Assembly: GCA_051453625.1 (NCBI GenBank)
Contig: JBOZIK010000001.1
Location: 93,879,688-93,943,687, forward strand
Direction of reading: 5' to 3'
Source of the DNA: Welwitschia mirabilis
Lineage: Eukaryota; Gnetophyta; Gnetopsida; Welwitschiales
DNA: 64,000 nt
Positions within the stretch are counted from its first letter, which is position 1. Each line of letters starts with the position of its first letter. The translations under genes were made by a program, and so were the position numbers. A model generated the notes under the pieces. The model was not told the DNA's origin and made no database searches. It saw nothing but the letters and a program-made list of their open reading frames with translations. Of this stretch, positions 23,097-35,288 are shown piece after piece.

Positions 23097-24783
23097 TGAT
23101 GGCATAATAAAATTTTTAAGTTAATTATGCTTTTTGTTTTAATCAAGTTAAATATCAGAGAAAGCATTTTCCTTAGAAGGCATAATATTGGGATAATTTA
23201 ACATTCAATACAAGGATGATAAAAAATAAAACTTTGCAAAGTTACAAGATTTTAAGTTTTAATTTTTTCGTAGGATGACTATCAATAGCCTTATGATAAG
23301 GACTAATGCTTATGTGAGTTATGTAGGATTATGAAAATAAAAAGAAATATGAAATGGACACTATCACTAGTTGATAAAAATACATAGAGATTCATTCAAA
23401 TCTTCTACTACACCATGAACAAGATGGAAAAATCTATCACTAGCTTGTCAACATCAACATAGTCTATTATCTTGGTGATAAGAAAGAACCTATGATCAAA
23501 TATGCATAGCTGTAATAAATTATAATATTCATGCAATAGAGTCCTATTGATTATCAACAAATCATAAGAAAATTATATTGAAAGGGATAACATAGCATGA
23601 TAAAAAAGGAAGAATTATCAAAAACATATTTTTAAGCCATAACATTATGATACAATAAACTATTAATAATTAATAATTAACAAGATCTAAAATAGAAATA
23701 AATTGAAATGTTATCACATTGCAATAAATATAAATCCATGGTCAACAAGCAAAATCATGAACATATTAATTATTAATAGAATTTTCAACTATTTATAATA
23801 TAAAATCAATAAGGATTAAATATTTAGCATGTGTTGTCAATAATCAATATAGCATGTGACAAAAAATTATAATAAAAATATAAGAAATCAAAGGATTAAA
23901 CTAGTGTCAAATCAATATTTAATTAAAATTCCTCTTACCCATATCTAATTTGATGTAGACACATTGTACTTTTCATCAAAATTCCCTTACAATAAAAGTA
24001 TAAAATGTGAAGTTTCTTTGTTTCAAAGGAGGTTCAGACATTGCAAATTTATTAGAAATTCATTTAAGTTTTCTATTACTCCATTTTTCTCTATAATCAA
24101 GGATTTGTTTCAAAGATTTTTTCACTGTGTACTCAATCTGGTCTCATAACATACAATCCATTCGAGGCTTCCTTATTGAAATACTGCTAGAATACCTCCA
24201 AACTAGATTCTTTCACCTTATTTTTGTAATTTATGTTTTTATTTTTAGTTTTTATATTTTTTATTTTAGTAAATATGAACATAAGAATTATATTTAAAGG
24301 TTTATGTTTATTTTACTCTAAATTGTATATTTCTTATTTAGTATTTTTCATATATACATAAGCTTTATATGTATATAAACAAATTAATGTGCAATATGAT
24401 TCCTAATAAATTAACATCTTATTTTGTTATGTAATGTGCAATCTACTCACATATTTATTAGAAACCAATTTCTATAAATTTTTGTTATATGTTTATGCAT
24501 TGTTAATAGCGTAACATACTATTAGCACTATATAATTGACATCATTCATCTTTATTTTTATGTTGATATTTAAGTTGAAAATAAGTAATCCTATTTACTT
24601 TTCTTTTTCATAATGACATTTATTTACAACTTAAGTTATCTAATTAATCACTCAATAAAAGCAATTATATCTACATGATACTTAATCCTAGTTTCTATTA
24701 TCTTAAATCCACATCCAAAAGCTTCCTAGGATATGATAAGATTAGTCATGACTAGCATAGCTATTTTATTACTACTCATTATA
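23097..24783 (+). repeat. 5' LTR of the Athila-type element
   Basis: Starts TGATGGCATAATAAA and matches 35289 onward (TGATAGCATAACAAA) with many substitutions. Shared blocks include GTTATGTGAGTTATGTAGGA and GCATTGTTAATAG. It ends near ACTCATTATA at the edge of a 20-base tandem array. Reading frames inside it (such as 23964-24149) are chance. Confidence 0.85.
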
Positions 24784-24849
24784 TTTTGGTACCATTACTA
24801 CTCATTATATTTTATTACTACTCATTATATTTTATTACTACTCATTATA
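24764..24849. repeat. 20-base tandem array across the LTR/PBS junction
   Basis: Units of TTTTATTACTACTCATTATA at 24764-24783, 24810-24829 and 24830-24849. A 26-base variant at 24784-24809 carries GGTACCATTAC, the start of the PBS. The true PBS follows at 24853. The array therefore duplicates the LTR end together with the start of the PBS. Confidence 0.92.
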
Positions 24850-24852
24850 TTT

Positions 24853-24870
24853 TAGTACCATTACTAGTGA
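24853..24870 (+). other. Primer binding site, tRNA-Asp type, fully deaminated
   Basis: TAGTACCATTACTAGTGA aligns without gaps to the Athila PBS TGGCGCCGTTGCCGGGGA. Six of the seven differences are transitions (C to T or G to A), and all CpGs are lost. A partial copy, TGGTACCATTAC, lies at 24787-24798 in the tandem array. Confidence 0.82.
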
Positions 24871-27800
24871 AGCATCAGTGATTTAAGGCCTTGTAATAGG
24901 TTGAGTAATATTTTCTTTAACTTTATCAAGTTCATTATTGAATATTCACATGAATAATGTAGTTTTTCTATTTCTTATGTTTTTTATTTCATGCATATTT
25001 TATTTCCTTGTATCTGTTGTTTATTTTTTGAATCTCTTTTTCAAAGTACTTATTGAATATTTTATTTAAACTTAGTTAAATAGTTATTAAATATTTTATT
25101 TTCCATTTTCATAGTTAATTTTCATGCTTTCTTTGAAATTTGGTTCATAATATTTTTCTTTATGAACTTTCATTTATAGCTTATTTTGTAAATATCTCTT
25201 CAATCTATTTCTCATTCTATTTTTTCCCCTTCAAGTTCAAGATAATTTCAGAATTTATTTTTATTTATTATTCTATTCTTAAAATTAAAATCAACAAAAA
25301 ATACTCATATCTTTCTTTTGTTTTAAGGTATGTTATGAAAGACTATCAAAAAAACTAAGTAGAGGAGCAATTCAAGGGGAAAAGATTCGAGCCTTGTGAA
25401 TGAAAGCTCTTCATTACGCATCAAGATCTAAGCAAGTATTCTAAACTCATGAATTACATCAAGAAAGAACTTATAGGTTGAATTTAAATAAAAAGTTTCA
25501 ATGATTTAGGAAGTTATTACTTTAAAAATTTTCTTTTATTTTATAGAGAAGAATGAATCATTTCTTATTAGAAAATCATTAGGTTGCTTGAAAAATAAAT
25601 ATTTGATTTGAAGGTCTTTAGAATTCGAAAAAAGTTATGATATATTATCTTCATTTAAAATATTTTTAAATTAAATAAAATCCATTTTAAAAAAGGAAAA
25701 GATGATTTTTTTATTCTTAAATTTCAAGGAAATTATTTTTCTTTTCTTAATTTTCCTTTTTAAAAAAATAAACTCCAAAGAATTCTTTATTTTGAATTTA
25801 TCAATTTTACATACTTAAAGTTAGAAATTCATTTTTTTAAGTTTAAATTAAATTTTAATTGATAAATCTTTGGACATCACTTAAACTATTTAGATGAGGT
25901 AGAGGTAGAGAAAAAATTAGTAAATAACCTAAATGTATTAGGAATCCATCATCTAATTACTTATAACATTCATTATGAAATTCTAAGATTCATTTAAAAA
26001 GGACTACCTTTAATTAATCATAACATTTACATGAAGAAAAAATTTCTACTAGGTCTCTGAATTCATAATAACAATCTGAAAATGAAGAAAACGCTAAAGG
26101 GAATATCTTGTAACCAAAACATTAAGGAAAACTTTTATCCAATATTCATGAAAAAAACTTCCTAATTAAAAGAAGAAATCCTATTAGATTTAATTTGATT
26201 AAGGGATTTAATAAATTATATAGTGAAGACATAGATATAACTACTAAATTCCACATTTTTAAAAAGTTAGTAAGGTTATTATTAAACCTAGAGAGAAATC
26301 CTTTTGAGACACCATCAAATTGAAGATCATTACATTCTACTAAGAAACATTTAGTCAAAATAAGATGTTGGCTAGTTGAGGATTCATTGAAACTTACTTC
26401 TATGTAATTTGGATACTTGTATAAGTTCTAAACATGAGTACAAAATTGTAAAGTACTTCCATAACTCTAGATGAGAATTTAAAGATGCAAAAATTATAGA
26501 AAATTCATTATATACAACTAATCAATAAAAATCTTTATCTTATCCTCTAATGGAAAGATCTTATGTATTAAATAATATTGAATTAAATAAGGTAAGAAGA
26601 AATAAGAAAAACAAGCTTATCATCTAACATCATAGCAACAATAATTTGGAGTGACAATAACTTTATGACAATCTAAAAATCTAAGAACTAGTTACATTTA
26701 GGAAATTAATACCTCTATGATTATGTTAAGTGATGAAATGATAAATTAACAGTAAAAAATGCAAAATCAAAGACCTAAATTCATGATAATAAATGTTAAT
26801 ACTTTATCTCAACCAATAAATAATCAAATTTTTTCTATGAATGCAACTTCATGTTGTATCACTTTATCTTGATCTTTATTAATAATGCTAATGGAAACTC
26901 TAGCAGATTCTACATTATAAGCAAAATGGAATAAACCTACAACTCGATCATACTAAGGCATGATAACAATAGATTCATCCTTGATGTAACTAATGCAATC
27001 TTTTATTGGAACTAATCCTAGTTCCACTTTGAAAATACATCAAAGTCCTTCAAATCCATTATCGAAAGGATTACATTTTAACCTTATTTTATAACTAATA
27101 CAAACAATGATTTCTTCAAAAAATCAATTTTATTTTGAAAATTTAAAAGCACAAAATATGCATAATATAGCCTAATCTAGATAAACATTAAAGGGCATTA
27201 ACTTTTAACATAGATAAATCTATGATGAACCCTTAGTATTTCCATTAGGACTAGATGCCAAAATTTAAAATGTGCAACTTTGATCCTCATTTATTATACT
27301 AATGATAACGATCTAATAAAAAATTTAATTAAATTTGAAAATATGATGGAACTATTAGCACTTTCAATTGTTGCTAAAATCAAAATGATTTCTATTAGGA
27401 CAATCCTAAAACATAAAGCCAATTTTGATTACAAATTATACAAAATCCAATTAGATCTTGGAAGGAATTTAAAAATTCCTTTATGAGAAAGTTCATAAGT
27501 TGTATAATTTTAGAAATCAACTAATAATTGTCAACAAAAAGAAGAATAATTTTATGAGGAAGCTTATGAGATTTTTTTAGGTTATACTGAAGGAATCCTC
27601 ATCATGAATTTTCATTACAATAATTTTTTTTAAATATTTATTAAAGGATTAGATAAATAACATATAGACTTTTTGGTGGAAGGAAATATTATTAATGAAA
27701 CTCCTAAAGAAGAATTCAAAATTTTAGAAGAATAGTTGATCAAACTAAGAGGTGTCCAATCAAGATAATCAAATAAGCTACATTTGCTTAAAAATAAGTA

Positions 27801-28830
27801 ATGACCATTAAAAATATGAAATAAATAATTCAAAGTTTATTAGTGTTATGTTGGTTCAAAAATATTAACCATCTCCATTACCACAAACTTCAGTTACAAC
27901 AACACAAACTTTAGTACCACTGTAACCTATCCAGTCTATTGTACCTTAAATTTTGGTTGAATTAAGGTTGATGACTCTGGGAAATTCCAAGTTATGTATT
28001 CTATGTGAAACATGAGAAAATCANNNNNNNNNNGGGCTTGACAATGCATACCTAATATAATGAAAGAAATGAGAGTGGTATTCTAAGGTAATACTTCTTT
28101 TACTTCTTCAACTACAATCTCATCTCCATGATTCAATCTTTCTAATAAAAAAAGACCATAATGATAAGAATACCTTAATTATAATTAAATATAACCTTAC
28201 CCATCAAATATGTATAGACCACTAGTTCTAGTAAGGCCATATTGAGATAATAATGGAAATTTAAAGTTTAGGCAAATTTATCAATAATATATCATGACTA
28301 AAGATGTGAGAAAATGAATGGATTTAATGAATGAAAGAGTTAGAAACATGAAGTGAAGGCTGATGTACTTTGTGTAGAAATAGTAATCTAGATTACCATC
28401 AAAAGGAAAACCAAATCCTATCAATTAAAATCATAAACAAGCTTTATTAGCAACAATAAAAAGTAAAAAGAACTTAAATATAGCAATTAGTACCTAAACA
28501 TTAAAAAAGATGAATAGAAATTTGACAAGATTGGAAGTGATAAAGAAATAAATAAATGAGTAAACAATTACTAAAAAATAAATTAGAATAGTAGAAATAT
28601 CTAAAGAAGGGAGTCCGTCCCCTCTTCTTCCACTTAAAGTCTTAAAAGAACTACCTTCTTAGCAACCTTTTTAAAGAATATTAAAAAAGAACTTTATTAA
28701 TGATAAGAATATTAATTAAAAACAAATAGAGTTAAAAATACCTTTGACACAATCTATTAGAGATACAGTTGTTAACTTCAAATACATCAGGGATCTATGT
28801 CTGAAAATGAAAAAAAAGTTTATACCTCAA
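24871..28830 (+). other. Leader and gag region of the Athila-type element, gag not recognised
   Basis: By position this should hold the leader and gag. I found only short open pieces (the longest at 27280-27486) with no motif I can assign. A run at about 27845-28023 could be near the end of gag but shows no clear zinc knuckle. A 10-N gap is at 28024-28033. Confidence 0.4.
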
Positions 28831-28899
28831 CAAGTACACTTGGTAGAAATATAACATAGGTGATGAAAAAAAGATTTCATGTAATACAAGGATTTTGAA

Positions 28900-29200
28900 T
28901 TACCAACTATTCTAGTAATCATTAATGAAAATCAAATGCCTCATGTCTTATTGTATTTAAGTATGAGTGTTAGTATTATGCCTTCCTATGTATGAAAAAC
29001 TTTTGGTTTAACAAAACTTTTCAAAACCAACATGACTTTATTATTATCATATGGTTTGATTACAAGCCTAAAAGGAATTATTAAAAATGTATTAGTTCAA
29101 GTAGACAAAGGCTTAGTACCCAAGAGAGTTCTTAATCTTGAATATTACTAAGAAAGTTTTCCTAATTATTTTGGATAGACCTTAATTAGCAATAATAGAT
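28900..29200 (+). pseudogene. Athila-type aspartic protease, active site lost
   Basis: The frame reads LLYLSMSVSIMPSYV, then KTFGLTKLFKTNMTLLLS, GIIKNVLVQVDKGLVPKRVL and LEYY, with a few stops. This follows the Athila protease pattern LLDLGASVNLMP...GIIEDVLVQVDKF.FP.DF.VLD. The catalytic Asp and Gly are replaced (D to Y, G to S), so it cannot be active. The protease matures gag and pol. Confidence 0.82.
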
Positions 29201-29739
29201 ATGATAATACATTTCTACATTATACTAACATAATTAAAATTTTTAAATATGAAAATAAACATGAACATTTTCAATTCTTCTAAATGTAGAGAAGAAGAAC
29301 AACATAGGGAGGAATCAATATTCATTGATACATCTACTAAAGCCATTCTTCTTAAAAATGCTCTTCAATTAGTATTATAAAATAAAATGGAAATAATGTA
29401 GACATGAAGATCAACATAAAGAAGCTAAAAAATTTTAAGAAATACTATTTAGAGTATAATAAAATTAAGTAATTAGCATACAAAATGAATTTCAAGAAAT
29501 TCTAAAACTTAAAGGTTTTATATCCACTCTAAAATAGAATTTTGTAGAGGCAAGGAAAGTTATGCCACTAGTCATTAGCAATGATATTAATCTTAAACAT
29601 AAGCAACATCTAACTCAAATACTTAAGAAAAATGAAGAAGCCTTTGCATGATCACATAAGAATATTCAAAAATAAATTTTGCTAACTTTAGTAATGCAAA
29701 AACTTTATTTAGAAGAGAATGTAAAACTACATAGGAAAC

Positions 29740-30900
29740 CTCCTCTCTGTTTCAACCCTATATTATAGAAAGTAGTTAAGGATGATGTCTATAAATTATA
29801 AAAATAAGGTATTATATATCTTATTTTGAATAAAAAATGAATGAAACTGATTATAGTAGTACCAAATAAGAATGATAAATTGAGTCTATAGTAAATTTAG
29901 AAAACTAAATTAACATACAAAAAAGGACTACTTTTCCATATCACACATTAATTAGATCCTTAAAATAATCTTAGGACATGAATATTATTAATTCCTAGAT
30001 GGATATAGTATTATAATCAAATTTTAATAATATCTAAAAATAAACACAAAATAACATTTACTTCACCATTTAAAAATATTTCGTACTAAAGAATTATTTT
30101 TGGGTTATGCAATTCAACTGCTGCTTCTAAAGAGTTATGATCTTAATATTTTTTGACATGCTGAGTAATTCATAGAAATATTTATGGATGAATTCTTAGT
30201 CTATGGTGATTTATTTAATTAAATTTTAAAATGAATTTAGTACATTTTATCATAATGTATCAAGTAAGATTTAAAATTAAGTGGGAAAAGCCATTTTCGA
30301 GTTAAAAGTGGAATTGTTTTGAAGCATGTTACATCATAGATTGGTATAACTATGGATCCTAAAGATATTCAAGTTTTCACATCGCTATCAATACAAAAAA
30401 ATATTAAAACATTAAGAGGTTTTCTATGACAATTTGTTACTATTAATAAGCTTTTAAGTATTAAAAGAAAAGGTCACCTCTACACTAGTTATTAGTGCAC
30501 CAAATTGATAGTACCCTTTTGATATTATGTAATGATAGTAGTACCACAATTGGTGTAATCCTACAATAATGTATTAATGGTAATATGCATATCATCTATT
30601 ACATTTTCAAAACCCTTAATTCAATCTAATGTAGTTATACAACAACTAAGAAGGTTTTTTTGGCAATTATTATAACACTTGATAACACTATCTTGTAGGT
30701 TTTAAAACTCAAGTATACATGGATTATTTATCTATCAAATTTTAAAAATCAAGAAACTTAATAATGTCCATATCATTCATTGATACTTATTTATTTAAAA
30801 TTTTGATTTAGACATTTGAGAAAAGTTTGTGAAAATGTGGTAGCATACCACATTTCTCATCTAGGAATATCTAAAGATGTCTAACTAAAGACATCCTTGA
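29740..30900 (+). pseudogene. Athila-type reverse transcriptase and RNase H, degenerate
   Basis: Pieces in order are RFNPIL-x-KVVKDDVYKL and GIIYLI, then KKDYFSISHIN, YNQI-like and KHKITFTSPF-like segments, IFFDMLSN, IFMDEFLVYGD and KSGIVL, ending GITMDPKDIQVF, NIKTLRGFL and ADHISHLG-like at about 30850. These follow the Athila order TRKDHFPLPFIDQ, EKTTFTCPFG, FIEVFMDDFSVFGD, GIVLGHK, NVKGIRSFLG, ADHLSRL. The second Asp of the polymerase box (MDD) is Glu here. Confidence 0.85.
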
Positions 30901-32175
30901 TAATAGATTCCTTGATGAGAAATTACTTTTAGTACATTCTAATCCTTATAATAACAACCGATGATATACGAACATCACAAACTATCAAGCCACCCTTTGA
31001 ATTTCATATGACTGGTCGACTGAGGATAACAAATTGTGTCTTAAGAGAATTGAAAATTACATATGATAAAATCCTTTTTTATATCATACTTGTAAATATG
31101 AAATCACATGATAATGTATTCTAGAATGGGAATAGCCTACATTCTTAAAAATTTGTTATAATGGTAATCTTAAAGGTATTTCAATGAAGAGAAAATAGCT
31201 CAATAAACTTACAATGTGAATTTCACTAGCCTACTTTATTTCATTTCTTGTAATCATGTCTTGAAATGTAATCCTACTAATGAATAAGGGGATTATCAAA
31301 AAGAGATTATATATCTATAAACACAATTCTTGAATGTGAACCATTTGATATTTGGGGAATTTATTTTACTAAACCATTTGTAGAATCAGATGGATATTAA
31401 TACATTATTATTTATGTTAATTACATCATGAAATGAATTGATGCCAAAGTAACTAAAACCAATAATGTTAAAATAGTTGTAAAATTTTTAAATAACATGT
31501 CTTAAGATTATTTGGGCATTTGTATGTATTTATTAGTAATTAATAAACTTAATTTATTAATAAAACCATGAAGAAATTAATGAAGTTAGTTGGAATTTCA
31601 CACAACATTACAACTACTTATCATTTACAAACAAATGGCTAAGTTAAGAAGTAAGAGATTAAAAGAATTTTAGTCAAAATGGTTATTTCTAAAAATAAAT
31701 GGTATAAAAGATTAAATAATGCCTTATGGGCCTATAGGACAGCTTGAAGAAACTCCTTAGATTACACATTGCCTATAGGATAGCTTGAAGAAACTCCTTA
31801 GGTTACACATCGTATCAACTGGTCTATGGAAAGCATGACCTATTTTGAATCAATATTCAATATAACTTGTAGAAATTAATGCAAAAGTTAATAACAATGA
31901 AGAAAATATTCTAAAAATAATTTTACCACTTGAGAAATTAGATAAAATAAGATATCATAGTAAATCAGCAATAAATAATAAAGAAGAAACTAAAGTAGCA
32001 TCATCATAAAGAAAATTTCAATAAAACAATCTTAACTTGGGTTATAAAGTTTTACTATGTAATATAAGATTGCCTAAGTCATCCAAGAAATTGATCACCA
32101 AGTGCAAAGGACCTTTTGATGTTATAAAGTAAATTAGAATTAGAGTATACTTATTAAGAATCTAACTAATAATAT
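30900..32175 (+). pseudogene. Athila-type integrase, degenerate
   Basis: Zinc-binding region traces near 30960 (WYTNITNY-like) are followed by the core. The clearest parts are TTYHLQTNG at about 31615, EIKRILVKMVISKNKWYKRL and NALWAYRTA at about 31655-31742, which match YHPQTSGQVE.SNREIK.ILEK and ALWAYRTA of Athila. A 41-base tandem duplication interrupts the segment after ALWAYRTA. C-terminal traces run to the 6-N gap at 32176. Confidence 0.87.
31731..31812. repeat. 41-base tandem duplication inside the integrase remnant
   Basis: Units 31731-31771 and 31772-31812 both contain AGCTTGAAGAAACTCCTTAG or a near-identical form, and differ at only a few bases. The length is not a multiple of three, so the change shifts the frame. 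Confidence 0.92.
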
Positions 32176-32181
32176 NNNNNN

Positions 32182-34079
32182 TACTATGAATGGATAAAAA
32201 TTAAATTTATATCATGAGAATAATTTAGAATATTTTTTTATGATTCGTGAATGACCTCATGGAATTGAAACTAAAACTTCTAGTTCTAATTTATTTCATT
32301 AGAAGTTATTCATCTTTCTTTTACCATATTTTAATCTACACGTTTAGTTGAAAAAGTATATTACACATCTCTCTTGTTATCATTTTAGAACTTTTTTAAC
32401 ATATAGGAATAAATTTTCTTAGTATGCTTATAATTGTATTAATGAATTAGTATGACTATTATCACCTTTAATTTCATAAATATGTATGAAATTATAAGAA
32501 AAGGTATTTACTTCTTTCAGTCACAACTTTAATGTTTGATGCATATTGCACTTTTTTTAAACTAATTAGGTATTTTTTTCCATCATATTTTTCACCATTT
32601 TCTCATTATATCATGCACTATATACTGCATGAAGGAAATTTATATGATTATACATATATATATANNNNNNNNNNNNNNNNNNNNNNNNNNNNNNNNNNNN
32701 NNNNNNNNNNNNNNNNNNNNNNNNNNNNNNNNNNNNNNNNNNNNNNGAGGTAAAGAGGGAGGCAAAGAGAGAAAAAATAATAAAATTACAATGTTCTATC
32801 ACAATTTCACTAAGGCAAATATACCTAAGAGGGTGATTTGATAGTGCAATATGATAGTTAATGAAACTTCATTAAGGGGTTAGCCATGATCTAATGTCTA
32901 TTAGGATAATCATGGAGCACATGTAAGAAGTGAATGACCTAGTTAATATATTGTGCTTCTAGAATAGTAAAGATTTATTAAAACCACCTACTCCATTAAT
33001 TAAATTTTTTATTCACAAGTTATCTTAGTTAACATTAAGAAAGTAATTAGTTAATAGTTGAATTTTTCATTAATTACATGTACTTAGTGGTTTATCTATC
33101 AACATTATGCATTCTCTTCATCTTAATAACAAAATGAAAAGTAAGTCCATATCTTTATGTTAACTAAGTGAATAGCAAGTCGATAATCCATATAGTGAGT
33201 TTATTAAAAATTGCATTAATTTAAAAACAAAAGTTGCATAATGAAAGCATAGTAGATTCTATTTAGAAACTTACAAATAGATATATGTATAAATGAATAT
33301 TAAATAAAATGTAGTAATAAACTATTCGTAATTATTATTTACTATAATAAACTCTAAATAATGAGATTATGATGATGATAATTCATAGATTCACTAAACA
33401 AGTTAGTGGGACAATAATCCAGTCAAATGAGACAATGAAAAGATGAAAATGGTTATTAAGGTAAAAATAACCTAATAATTAATATACTTAACTTATTATA
33501 ATGATTTTGTTGACTAGACCATGAGTCTAATATTAGCCTAATTAGCTATTAATAACATGAATAAAGTAATACAATGATCCATGTGATATATTTATAGTGG
33601 ATAATATGATAATTTTAATTATTAGATAATGTAAATTAACTTATAATGAATGTAATACACTTAAGATTGTAATATATGGAAATATATAGACATACATATA
33701 CATATACATAAATATACATACACATACACACATATACATATACATATATTATATTTTGGATTCTTATATTTATTTCATTAGTCATAATTTATTTCTACTA
33801 GATCTTGATTAATTTTGATCCTTGATTCAGTAGCATATGGGCATATAGATTTGGTATTTTATTTAATACACATCATCTATCTGTATATTTACTATATGTT
33901 GAATTATAACTTACTATTTTTCTAAGTTAAACCTAACATTACAACCATAGGAATAGAAAAAGCATAATAACATAGATTTATACTTTAGTTAAAGCCTTCC
34001 AACTAATGACAACAATAGCTTCTTCTATTACCTAAATACCAACAACTTAGCATGCTACTCCCAAAGTCATAGCTAATAA
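32182..34079. other. Post-pol spacer of the Athila-type element
   Basis: AT-rich, no coding signal. Contains an 82-N gap (32665-32746) bordered by a TA-rich tract, which probably reflects a microsatellite that failed to assemble. Confidence 0.55.
33687..33753. repeat. TACATA-type microsatellite
   Basis: Repeated CATA and TACATA units with small variations. Confidence 0.85.
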
Positions 34080-35095
34080 GAGAAGAAGGTTTTTAGAGGA
34101 AATTATTATCCCAAAAAAGAACTACATAATTTTGGTAGAAATAATTAGAGAAATCTTGGTTCAAAACATAATTCATTGTATCTTGGTATAGTTCATGCAT
34201 CCATTTCATAGAAAATATTACTATAATTAGGTGAGAAAATTTTGTAAAATTATCATCTCATGTTATAGACTAACATCATAGAGGATTTAAATTAGTTAAA
34301 ACATGAGATCATTATTAAATCATAGGTTGGAAACACTAAGATATAGATTATAAAGGTATTACTTTAGATCCATTTTAGTATTTCTAATAAGGGAGTGAGA
34401 CTATATACTGATAAGAATACCAAAGAGTAGAAATTAAAGTTCTTTAGAGATTTTATGAAGGAGGATGATGCTTATGAAGCTTTGACTTTAGCTTTTGAGA
34501 AAGGACTTTAAGCTTTAACTCCTTTGGATTATGTGTTATTTAAGTTGGTAGCTACTAATATCCATTCCATAACTTCCATTGCTAATTTCATGACATTTCA
34601 AGTCAAGATGATTATAGGTCTTCAAAATGAGAAGCTCTAAAATTTTTTACATAATGTTCTTAAATCTATAAAATATGTAGTTTAATCTCTTATTATTATA
34701 GGATTTCCATTTTTTATTGATGCCATCTTGAAAATTAAGAATATTCCTGAGACCACTAATGAAGCTCCAACATAGATGGTAACTTTGATCATGGAGGATC
34801 TTATAAAAATGCATCTCATAGAGAAGAGGAAAATACAATCTCCAAAGCTATCATGCATGTAGTTGAATACTAGCCTTATGTATTTTCTTATAGATTAATT
34901 TACTCTTCTACAAGGAAATATCCATAGCACATAATAGCAACTTCAAAAATATATGTAGGATTTAGAATCTAGAGTTATTAATCTTATAGGTAAGATGAAT
35001 GAGATTAATCTACATTTGAGGCTTGAAGTAGGATGTGCAATTAGTCCTTTACCTCCTACAAAAGGAAAAGACTCTCAGGAGATGAAAATGTAAAT
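34080..35095 (+). pseudogene. Extra ORF after pol in the Athila-type element (env-like position)
   Basis: The frame is better preserved than the spacer around it: EEIIIPKKNYIILVEIIREI, FMHPFHRKYYYN, KFFRDFMKEDDAYEALTLAF, LTPLDYVLFKLVATNIHSIT and FMTFQVKMIIGLQNEKL, with a Glu/Gln-rich part near 34900-35090. Athila elements often carry an ORF here, called env-like from its position. I see no signal peptide, clear transmembrane segment or known domain, so its role is unknown. It could also belong to the family of long extra ORFs seen in other large plant retrotransposons. Confidence 0.5.
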
Positions 35096-35275
35096 TATTT
35101 TTTATGTAACATTATTGAATGATCAATAATTTTATATTAGTTGTAATGAATTTTGAGAAACATAATGAAAAATGTATTTTTTAATCTATACTTGAGTTCA
35201 TCATTATATTTATCTTACATTAAAAAATCAACTTACTTAATAATTAATTAAGTGACAAAGGGACCATTAGAAATT

Positions 35276-35288
35276 GAAAAGGAAGCCA
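35276..35288 (+). other. Polypurine tract of the Athila-type element
   Basis: GAAAAGGAAGCC, with a final A, lies directly before the 3' LTR start TGATAGCAT. Shorter in G than usual, probably because of G-to-A decay. Confidence 0.55.

Noticed and set aside
24764-24849. A CRISPR-like array of short repeats
   Set aside because: The units are directly adjacent without spacers and lie at a retrotransposon LTR/PBS junction in plant DNA.
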